In this document: piece after piece, positions 31,992-36,822 of the stretch
Layout: each line of letters opens with the position of its first letter
Numbering within the stretch: position 1 is the stretch's first letter
Source: a virus
Direction: 5' to 3' (one strand)
Virus record (IMG/VR): IMGVR_UViG_3300032020_000027
Location: 1 to 39,277 of that record
Length of the DNA stretch: 39,277 nt
The notes under the pieces: generated by a model
What the model was told of the DNA's origin: nothing
Seen by the model: only the letters and a program-made list of their open reading frames with translations
Database searches by the model: none
Program-made: the position numbers and the translations under genes

Positions 31992-32008
31992 TTCTCTTTT
32001 AAGGAGAA
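31992..32008 (+). promoter_or_regulatory. Hairpin hiding a Shine-Dalgarno site
   Basis: TTCTCTT (31992-31998) pairs with AGGAGAA (32002-32008), so the AAGGAG motif (32001-32006) five bases or so before the ATG at 32013 is buried. Opening this hairpin would expose a strong ribosome site. It directly follows RNA F by two bases, so refolding of F could control it. Confidence 0.5.
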
Positions 32009-32012
32009 ACCA

Positions 32013-32273
32013 ATGTTGCGGGGAGTTTGTCGCAAGACCAACCTTATTGTGGCAGACAGGAAGGTTGCACTTCACTGCATTTCCAATCACTGCAAGTGGC
32101 TGGAAATCATTGTGGACGCAGGAAAGGAGGGAAAGAATGGCAACAGCAGTTGCGGAGAAGGAAAAGATACATTCCACCGAGTTGAAAGATTTAGACGCTC
32201 TGAAGGAACTTTGCCTCCTCCTTATCCAGTGGGGAAGGCAAGCCGAAGAAGAGCATCATTGCCTCGTAGTTGA
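32013..32273 (+). CDS. Uncertain ORF in the RNA-rich module
   Basis: The frame gives 86 residues and has a good Shine-Dalgarno site (AAGGAG), rare in this window. The first 37 residues (MLRGVCRKTNLIVADRKVAL, then HCISNHCKWLEIIVDAGKEG) look protein-like, with Cys and His. After 32137 it overlaps another frame that looks better. The end (PPPYPVGKASRRRASLPRS) is low-complexity and may not be real. Either two genes overlap by 137 bases, or the first is short or frameshifted into the second. Confidence 0.35.
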   Translation: MLRGVCRKTNLIVADRKVALHCISNHCKWLEIIVDAGKEGKNGNSSCGEGKDTFHRVERFRRSEGTLPPPYPVGKASRRRASLPRS

Positions 32274-32295
32274 GGTCTTCGTGAAAAAGGACTAA
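32137..32295 (+). CDS. Small acidic protein with a strong ribosome site
   Basis: The product has 52 residues (MATAVAEKEKIHSTELKDLD, ALKELCLLLIQWGRQAEEEH), ending VVEVFVKKD. It is probably two helices and a strand. AAAGGAGG lies seven bases before the ATG, the best Shine-Dalgarno match in the window. Codons are much richer in G+C than in neighbours (ctg, ctc, gcc). No family is recognised. It sits between RNAs F and G. Confidence 0.5.
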   Translation: MATAVAEKEKIHSTELKDLDALKELCLLLIQWGRQAEEEHHCLVVEVFVKKD

Positions 32296-32301
32296 TCAAA
32301 A

Positions 32302-32376
32302 AGGGGCGGAATGCCAAAGTGGAAAATCCACAAATCTCGGAATAGAGATTAAAGTGGTTATTCCGCCCCTCATTTT
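32302..32376 (+). ncRNA. Three-way-junction RNA G, terminator-like
   Basis: AGGGGCGGAAT (32302-32312) pairs perfectly with ATTCCGCCCCT (32360-32370). Inside are GTGGA-aaa-TCCAC (32319-32331) and AATCTC-ggaata-GAGATT (32333-32350), with CCA/TGG joining at the base. A TTTTT run (32373-32377) follows. It may terminate the module with an unusually branched terminator or be the stable 3' end of a separate RNA. Confidence 0.7.
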
Positions 32377-32385
32377 TATAATTTT

Positions 32386-32598
32386 ATGAAAACAATTTTA
32401 AAAGATTATTCAAATATCAACGAGTTGATAAAAGCAGTAGAAGAAAGATTTAGAACAAAAGTTATAGATGGATGGCAAGTAGGTAAAAGTTTTTATTGCG
32501 TTTTACCCTGTGAAATAAATCATACTAAAGAACCCAATGGAAAATGGAACTTTTATGTTCAGGGAGGATTAAAAATACAAGTAAAAATGCCCATATGA
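32386..32598 (+). CDS. Small hypothetical protein
   Basis: The 70 residues are mixed alpha/beta (ILKDYSNINELIKAVEERFR, SFYCVLPCEINHTKEPNGKW). It returns to the A-rich composition and A-rich start context of the main genome. It ends in an ATGA overlap with the next gene. Family unknown. Confidence 0.5.
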   Translation: MKTILKDYSNINELIKAVEERFRTKVIDGWQVGKSFYCVLPCEINHTKEPNGKWNFYVQGGLKIQVKMPI

Positions 32599-32792
32599 AA
32601 ATAAAACAAATAAATATACCTTGCGAATGTGCGGGTAAGGAAAAAACTTGTGGATTTTTGAGAATAACAAATTTCGGTGGTGGCGATTTTGAGTTTTCTT
32701 GGACACCAAAAAGGAACACTAAGAAAGCAAAAGTCGGAGTTTATGTTTATAAAGAAAAAACTATTAAAAAGATAAAAGAATTTTTATGTTAA
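32595..32792 (+). CDS. Small cysteine-containing hypothetical protein
   Basis: From the ATG at 32595 the product has 65 residues; a longer upstream TTG/ATG frame overlaps the previous gene and is rejected. CECAGKEKTCGFLRI has three Cys in 10 residues, followed by beta-prone GGGDFEFSW. The end overlaps the ATG of the M23 gene by seven bases, tying it to the lysis unit. Unknown family. Confidence 0.5.
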   Translation: MKIKQINIPCECAGKEKTCGFLRITNFGGGDFEFSWTPKRNTKKAKVGVYVYKEKTIKKIKEFLC

Positions 32793-33376
32793 AAATTTAT
32801 AGGGCAATTTCAACAAATTTGCTCCGACAAGGTTTCGGATTAGAAAATACGGCTCCCGCAATGCTCCCATTGTATCAATCTTTGGGCTTGCGGGGGCATT
32901 GACTTGACGGCTGGGATTGGCAAGTTATGTGCAAAAATAATTTAATCCAATTAGGAGGTCAATGCGAGAATATCTATTGCGATATTTCCAATGGGGCAAA
33001 AATAACTTATATCCAAAAAGATATTAAACATGGTTTTGGAATTATTGCTGTTGACGAAGAAGGAGAAAAACATTTATGGTGGCATTTTGACAACATAAAT
33101 CCTGATTTATCAGTAGGGGATAAAATTGAAAGCGGTGATTTATTGGGTGTTGCAGGCAATACAGGATATTCTACAGGCGCTCATTTGCATAGAGGATATT
33201 ACAGATGGAATGAAGACCCAAATAATGGGTATGAAGGTGCTACAAATCCAGAACCTTATTTCACAAATATCTTTGTTCTTGATTATATTGACACTTTGAA
33301 AAAACAATTAACAATTTTCCAGAGATTGGTCGTTCTCTGGCAAAAAATTAAAAACTTAATAAACTTAATAAAATGA
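32786..33376 (+). pseudogene. M23 peptidase endolysin interrupted by in-frame TGA
   Basis: A single frame from the ATG at 32786 to TGA at 33374 would encode a LytM/M23 zinc endopeptidase. The 5' part (RQGFGLENTAPAMLPLYQSL, then GLRGH) is the normal run-up to the HxGxD zinc motif. The codon after that His is TGA (32900-32902), then L, then DGWDW. Removing six bases restores HDGWD. The 3' part has HLWWHFDNI, GDLLGVAGNTGYSTGAHLHR with the late HLH ligands. M23 enzymes cut peptidoglycan cross-bridges. A product restarted at ATG 32927 would lack two zinc ligands. This is a mutation, a recoding site, or an assembly error. Confidence 0.75.
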
Positions 33377-33543
33377 ATTACATAAAAGATTTTATTGGAT
33401 TTTTAAGTGGAAAAAAGGCGTATATTTGTGGAATCCTTATGGTAATTCTTGGATTACTTAATGGAGACCAAAGATTGATTTTAGAAGGATTTTCAGTTAT
33501 CTTTATCCGAGCTGGAATTGCAAAAGTTGACAGGGTTTCTTGA
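33373..33543 (+). CDS. Holin candidate
   Basis: The 56 residues (MNYIKDFIGFLSGKKAYICG, ILMVILGLLNGDQRLILEGF, then SVIFIRAGIAKVDRVS) have two short hydrophobic segments split by a GDQ turn. This is the common pattern of small phage holin-like proteins ending in RxGIAK. The ATG overlaps the M23 stop (ATGA). Between a peptidase and a transglycosylase, a membrane-pore role is likely. Confidence 0.7.
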   Translation: MNYIKDFIGFLSGKKAYICGILMVILGLLNGDQRLILEGFSVIFIRAGIAKVDRVS

Positions 33544-33599
33544 TAAGGTAAAATAAAGGTAATGAGTTTAAAATAGCGTGGAGATTTGCTTTTGCTTCG

Positions 33600-34028
33600 G
33601 TGATACTTTTTTCGTCTCTATCTATTTGGTTCTTACCAGCCCAAAATAGCATCGCAAACGCTCCTAAAATAGGCGATTTCAAGGCGGACTATGAAAACAT
33701 CGTCTTTGATAAAAACTCGTCTCTGATGGATTCTAATGAACTCACAGGTGTATTAAAAAGTTATCTTGCCGAGAAATCTGCTGAATATGGAAATGGTGGA
33801 AATTATTATGAATTGTATAAAGTTATTGAATGCGAAAGTAGTTGGAACTCCAACGCAATAGGCGATTTAGGGAAAGCATTTGGTTTGGCGCAATTCCATA
33901 AACCTACTTTTGATAGATTTTGTGAAGGAGAATATAAAAATCCTTTTGACCAGATTAAATGTTTTGTTAAAATGGCGGCGGAAAAAGGTCAGCAACATTG
34001 GACGTGTTTCAAATTATTAAAATCATAA
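33600..34028 (+). CDS. Lytic transglycosylase (SLT type) with signal peptide
   Basis: The annotated GTG at 33600 gives 142 residues, but the signal peptide seems to begin earlier. The open frame reads KIAWRFAFASVILFSSLSIW, cut here mid-signal. The catalytic domain has YKVIECESSWNSNAIGDLGK, with Glu in ESSW, AFGLAQFHKPTFDRF and YKNPFDQI, then HWTCFKLL. This is the goose-lysozyme-like SLT fold that cleaves the glycan backbone. An ATG at 33562 lies one frame away and would supply MSLK before IAWRF if one base were added. It completes a lysis cassette with the M23 and holin genes. Confidence 0.82.
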   Translation: MILFSSLSIWFLPAQNSIANAPKIGDFKADYENIVFDKNSSLMDSNELTGVLKSYLAEKSAEYGNGGNYYELYKVIECESSWNSNAIGDLGKAFGLAQFHKPTFDRFCEGEYKNPFDQIKCFVKMAAEKGQQHWTCFKLLKS

Positions 34029-34032
34029 AAAA

Positions 34033-34146
34033 ATGGACGAAGAAATAAAAAACCCATTGGATATTGAAGACGAAGAGGAGAACGAAAAGGACGATGACGA
34101 AAGTTCAGACGATAGCGAAGACGAAGGAATTGGGGGCGAGGAATAA
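34033..34146 (+). CDS. Very acidic microprotein
   Basis: The 37 residues (MDEEIKNPLDIEDEEENEKD, then DDESSDDSEDEGIGGEE) are almost all Asp, Glu and Ser. Such DNA-mimic-like composition is seen in some anti-restriction or nucleic-acid-mimic phage proteins, but acidic tails are also common, so no function is assigned. It starts four bases after the transglycosylase stop. Confidence 0.5.
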   Translation: MDEEIKNPLDIEDEEENEKDDDESSDDSEDEGIGGEE

Positions 34147-34249
34147 AAACATTCGTGTTTTACGAAGAATCGCTGGTTAGGGATAACGACGATTTTTCGT
34201 TTAACGACCTGTGAATAACTAAGGATTTTGTAAGGGGAAACTGGAGGAC

Positions 34250-34277
34250 TTGACTGGGTTTTCAGTTGTGATAAAAT
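34250..34277 (+). promoter_or_regulatory. Sigma-70-type promoter
   Basis: TTGACT (34250-34255), 16 bases and TAAAAT (34272-34277) form a good promoter in the 140-base gap after the acidic gene. AGGAGA just downstream could serve as a Shine-Dalgarno site for the ATG at 34286. The transcript is stopped by a terminator at 34371-34394. Confidence 0.7.
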
Positions 34278-34285
34278 AGGAGAAT

Positions 34286-34402
34286 ATGGAGACTAAATCA
34301 AAACAATTAAATCAACAAAAGGAATTATGCGTTATGATTCTTTCTGTTGGTTTAGTCACCAAAAACAAAGACCACTTCGCAAGAGGTGGTTTTTGCGTAT
34401 AA
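34286..34402 (+). CDS. Possible 38-residue leader peptide overlapping a terminator
   Basis: The frame reads METKSKQLNQQKELCVMILS, then VGLVTKNKDHFARGGFCV. It has a Shine-Dalgarno-like AGGAGA and an ATG eight bases past the -10. Its last codons run through the terminator stem, as in attenuator leaders. It may instead be a chance frame in a small RNA of about 110 bases. Confidence 0.35.
   Translation: METKSKQLNQQKELCVMILSVGLVTKNKDHFARGGFCV
34371..34394 (+). terminator. Rho-independent terminator
   Basis: ACCACTT (34371-34377) pairs with AGGTGGT (34384-34390), with one G-T pair, followed by TTTT (34391-34394). It ends the short unit from the promoter at 34250. Readthrough would enter structured RNA H. 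Confidence 0.8.
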
Positions 34403-34417
34403 AAAACAAAAAAAGCT

Positions 34418-34590
34418 ACCGGTGTAATATCCTGCTTAAAACCGGACAGGCTTGGCGACATAAATCAGCTCTGTGTCAGCCAATAGGAATGTAAGGTTGG
34501 AAACCTTAACACGCTGTAAAAAATAGCCGAGTCGGCTCAGTAATGAGGGCCACGTGGCACACAAGCATAACTCCTTCTCCTATTAAGGAA
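34418..34590 (+). ncRNA. Multi-branched structured RNA H
   Basis: CCGGT (34419-34423) pairs with ACCGG (34441-34445). TTGGC-GACA (34452-34460) pairs with TGTC-a-GCCAA (34474-34483). A long-range helix AATAGGA (34482-34488) with TCCTATT (34578-34584) encloses three hairpins: TAAGGTT-gga-AACCTTA (34492-34508), AGCC/GGCT (34525-34537) and GCCACGTGGC (34549-34558). It holds no credible gene in 270 bases. The arrangement suggests a stable noncoding RNA of roughly 170-200 bases. I matched no known family. Confidence 0.6.
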
Positions 34591-34621
34591 GTTAGAACAA
34601 AGGAAAAAAAGATTTTCAAAC

Positions 34622-34638
34622 GGAACGCTTAGTGTTCC
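34622..34638 (+). promoter_or_regulatory. Short perfect hairpin
   Basis: GGAACGC-tta-GTGTTCC forms seven pairs with one G-T. There is no T-run, so it is not a terminator. It lies between RNA H and the tandem repeats and may be part of the same regulatory region. Confidence 0.4.
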
Positions 34639-34661
34639 TGTAGAAAAACTATACGACGAAA

Positions 34662-34687
34662 CGTAACGTAACGACGTAACGTAACGA
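34662..34687 (+). repeat. Tandem 13-base direct repeat touching a start codon
   Basis: CGTAACGTAACGA occurs twice without a gap (34662-34674 and 34675-34687), and the ATG at 34689 follows after one base. Each unit itself repeats GTAAC. It occupies the place where a ribosome site would be. Possible roles are protein binding (operator or iteron) or an unusual translation leader. Confidence 0.8.
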
Positions 34688-34688
34688 T

Positions 34689-34955
34689 ATGAAACAATTA
34701 ACCTTGTTTGGAGAATCTATAGATTTAATAAAAATACATACAATAAGAATTGTGGTGGATTATTATTTGAGCATAACAAATCAAAAAAGAAAAAACTACA
34801 AAAGTAATTTGAGGGCGGCACAAGAACTTTTATGCTTATGTGACAACGACACAACCAAGGCCTGCGAAATTCTTGATAAGACAAAGCAAAAGTTAGTGGG
34901 GTTGGACTGGTCTATTTATAGTGCTTGTAAAAAGTATTTAGAATTTCAAAAATGA
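34689..34955 (+). CDS. Hypothetical protein
   Basis: The 88 residues are helical and basic (KQLTLFGESIDLIKIHTIRI, QKRKNYKSNLRAAQELLCLC). They end with WSIYSACKKYLEFQK. Three Cys are present without ribbon spacing. The tandem repeat abuts its start, so it may be specially regulated. It overlaps the next gene by ATGA. Family unknown. Confidence 0.6.
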   Translation: MKQLTLFGESIDLIKIHTIRIVVDYYLSITNQKRKNYKSNLRAAQELLCLCDNDTTKACEILDKTKQKLVGLDWSIYSACKKYLEFQK

Positions 34956-35188
34956 AACTAAAATTTCGTTCTAAAGGAAAAAATAAAAAAATAACAATAA
35001 TATGTCCCAGACATAAACCTTTTGCTCAGCCAACTTATGATTTATTGGACGATAAAGGCGAACCCCGTGGCGTAATTTGCTGGAAGTGTGGCAGGAATAT
35101 GCCTGTAACAAAGGGGGATAGTAAAAAAACTCATATAATCGGATTAAAGCCAAAAACCGATGCAACCAGCAAGCCTCAGTGCGATTAA
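34952..35188 (+). CDS. Zinc-ribbon hypothetical protein
   Basis: The 78 residues contain ITIICPRHKPFAQPTYDLLD and GVICWKCGRNMPVTKGD: a Cys/His pair and a CxxC pair about 30 residues apart, enough for one zinc site. Basic ends. It is coupled to the gene upstream. The role is unknown. Confidence 0.6.
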   Translation: MKLKFRSKGKNKKITIICPRHKPFAQPTYDLLDDKGEPRGVICWKCGRNMPVTKGDSKKTHIIGLKPKTDATSKPQCD

Positions 35189-35238
35189 AAAGGATAGGGT
35201 GGGATTGAACTATGGACTATTTATAAAATTAACTATTT

Positions 35239-35952
35239 ATGAATAAAATAATAATTGATTTATGTGGAGGGACTGGTGCATGGTCAAAACCATATAAAAA
35301 TGCAGGATATGATGTAAGAAATATAACTTTGCCAAAATATAATATATTAGCCACTAAATTTACTGACAATGAAATTATTTTTAGAAAAGACCATCATAAT
35401 GATAACTACCGATGGATAACGGAAAAGAAAAATATCTATGGTATCCTTGCCACACCGCCTTGCACGATGTTTTCGCTGGCCAGAACAAAAGCAAACAAAG
35501 ACAGGAACTTAAAAGAGGGAATGGAATGCGTTAGGGCATGTTTGAATATAATATGGGAATGTATGGAAATAAAACAGGATACCAAGAAAAAAACATTGCC
35601 ATTAAAGTTCTGGGCGTTGGAAAATCCAAATGGAATGCTGAAATACTTTTTAGGGAAGCCGGCGTTTCAATTTGACCCTTATGAGTTTGGCGATGGATAC
35701 AAAAAGAAAACAAATGTGTGGGGATGGTTTAACGAACCAAAAAAGAAAATAGGCAGAATAAAAGTTGAAGTGCCATATCATTCATTAAATCCAAAGAAGA
35801 TGGTAAAGTTTGACAGATTAGCAAGTCGTGAAATTCATCCAGAAGTATTCGGTAAATTAACAAGACAAGAAAGAAGAAGTATTACCCCGGCAGGATTTGC
35901 AAAAGCATTTTTTGAGGCAAACAACGATTACGACTTCAACAAACTCCACTAA
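35239..35952 (+). CDS. C5-cytosine methyltransferase-like protein
   Basis: The 237 residues contain motif I IIDLCGGTGAWSKPYKNAGY (about 4-23) and motif IV GILATPPCTMFSLAR with the catalytic Cys (PPC, about 71-85). Also WALENPNGMLKYF resembles the ENV-type motif VI. It is shorter than typical C5 enzymes and lacks a clear large target-recognition domain, like many phage versions annotated as cytosine methyltransferases. It probably modifies phage DNA against restriction, together with the two adenine methylases. Confidence 0.78.
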   Translation: MNKIIIDLCGGTGAWSKPYKNAGYDVRNITLPKYNILATKFTDNEIIFRKDHHNDNYRWITEKKNIYGILATPPCTMFSLARTKANKDRNLKEGMECVRACLNIIWECMEIKQDTKKKTLPLKFWALENPNGMLKYFLGKPAFQFDPYEFGDGYKKKTNVWGWFNEPKKKIGRIKVEVPYHSLNPKKMVKFDRLASREIHPEVFGKLTRQERRSITPAGFAKAFFEANNDYDFNKLH

Positions 35953-36001
35953 TTTAAGCAATAAGAGGTAATTATATGGGGTGGGGGGTAAAAATAGGGG
36001 C

Positions 36002-36010
36002 TGTGGATAA
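36002..36010 (-). promoter_or_regulatory. DnaA-box match
   Basis: TGTGGATAA on the + strand is TTATCCACA on the other strand, a perfect consensus DnaA site. It is a single site with no array nearby, so it may be chance, a regulatory site or part of a small origin. It lies eight bases before a strong promoter. Confidence 0.4.
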
Positions 36011-36017
36011 ACAGGGC

Positions 36018-36046
36018 TTGACACGATTGAAATAATAGAATAAACT
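36018..36046 (+). promoter_or_regulatory. Sigma-70-type promoter
   Basis: TTGACA (36018-36023), 17 bases and TAAACT (36041-36046) lie in the 150-base gap after the cytosine methylase. It would drive the HTH gene at 36103 and the following microgenes with a leader of about 50 bases. Confidence 0.65.
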
Positions 36047-36102
36047 TAAATTAGTCAACTTGTCTACCCATTATTATTAACCCAACCAGAAGACAAAACA
36101 AT

Positions 36103-36264
36103 ATGACAGAAAATATAATACAAAAACAAAAAAGAGAGATTAGAGATAAAGAGATTGTCGGGCTTTATCCGCAATTAACATTAGAAGAAATCGGTAAAAG
36201 GTATGGGATTAAAAGAGCAAGGGTAAGCCAAATAATTAAAAAAGCCGCACAATTAAAATTATGA
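36103..36264 (+). CDS. Sigma region 4-like HTH protein
   Basis: The 53 residues hold LTLEEIGKRYGIKRARVSQI (about 26-45), a clear helix-turn-helix like sigma-70 region 4, which contacts -35 elements. The rest is short and basic. A lone region 4 could act as an anti-sigma, a transcription activator or a small DNA-binding regulator. A strong promoter and a DnaA-box match are just upstream, so autoregulation is possible. It overlaps the next gene by ATGA. Confidence 0.72.
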   Translation: MTENIIQKQKREIRDKEIVGLYPQLTLEEIGKRYGIKRARVSQIIKKAAQLKL

Positions 36265-36359
36265 GAAAAGTAAAAGTAAAAAGATTAAGAAAACAATTTA
36301 ACGCCAAAGGAGGTGGAACTAAAAGAGAATGGCAAAGATATAAAAAAGATAACGGATAA
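36261..36359 (+). CDS. Basic microprotein
   Basis: The 32 residues (MRKVKVKRLRKQFNAKGGGT, then KREWQRYKKDNG) are about half Lys/Arg. It is coupled to the HTH gene by ATGA. It may bind nucleic acid. It is too short for family assignment. Confidence 0.5.
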   Translation: MRKVKVKRLRKQFNAKGGGTKREWQRYKKDNG

Positions 36360-36427
36360 CCCGTATCGGTCGACGAAGCAGGTCAAAAGGATAGTAGCTT
36401 TCCTCAAAAGCAACAAAAATAAAAACT

Positions 36428-36580
36428 ATGAACTTTGCAAAATCAATCATCTCAAAATATATTGAGCAAGGAATTATCAAAGACAATACGAAAAAAATTG
36501 ACTGGGTTGAAATAATCGGTGGCTTTATTGTTGGACTTCTGATTGGCGCTTTAGCTTATTTTTATTTCTCATTGATATGA
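36428..36580 (+). CDS. Membrane microprotein
   Basis: The 50 residues have a polar first half and one membrane helix (VEIIGGFIVGLLIGALAYFY). The aaaaactATG start follows the house pattern. It overlaps the next gene by ATGA. It could be an inner-membrane accessory protein; the function is unknown. Confidence 0.55.
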   Translation: MNFAKSIISKYIEQGIIKDNTKKIDWVEIIGGFIVGLLIGALAYFYFSLI

Positions 36581-36708
36581 TTAAAATTCCAAGAGTCAAA
36601 CATCCAATGCAATTTGATTTTCCGCATTTAAGAAATTGGATAAACCAAACGGTGAATAATCTGAAATCGCCGACCATGAAGAAAAAAACAATAGGCCTTT
36701 TCTTGTGA
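36577..36708 (+). CDS. Small basic hypothetical protein
   Basis: The 43 residues (MIKIPRVKHPMQFDFPHLRN, WINQTVNNLKSPTMKKKTIG, then LFL) are coupled by ATGA to the membrane gene. No motif is visible. Structured element E follows within about 20 bases. Confidence 0.45.
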   Translation: MIKIPRVKHPMQFDFPHLRNWINQTVNNLKSPTMKKKTIGLFL

Positions 36709-36735
36709 GGGTATAAAATTATTAAATCGGTCTCT

Positions 36736-36811
36736 CTGTGAAGGGCTCAACCTCAGGAGTAGACTGTTCGGAGACGGATGTGTCTATGACAGTCAGTTGA
36801 ACCTTTCACAG
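36736..36811 (+). ncRNA. Structured RNA element E upstream of the nuclease gene
   Basis: CTGTGAAGGGCTCAAC (36736-36751) pairs with GTTGAACCTTTCACAG (36796-36811) along 16 positions with one G-U, a C-A and a U-A inner irregularity. Inside, GACTGT (36762-36767) pairs with ACAGTC (36789-36794), capped by AGAC/GTCT (36772-36785). The structure ends 11 bases before the ATG at 36823. It could be a leader regulating the recombination genes or a stable small RNA. Confidence 0.65.
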
Positions 36812-36822
36812 AACCAAATAAA

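Noticed and set aside
32853-32925. Retron or self-cleaving ribozyme at the M23 5' end
   Set aside because: The hairpins lie within continuous M23 coding sequence, there is no reverse transcriptase, and no ribozyme core is recognised.
32786-33376. TGA recoded to Gly or Trp in the whole phage
   Set aside because: Many genes end in TGA, often in ATGA overlaps with the next start, and extending them gives nonsense. The M23 TGA is a single local case.
34662-34687. CRISPR repeats
   Set aside because: Only two 13-base units without spacers; no array of any kind in the window.
34403-34690. Cluster of tRNA genes
   Set aside because: Hairpins do not match acceptor, anticodon and T-arm spacing and there is no GGTTCGAATCC-type arm; the same holds for the other folded elements.
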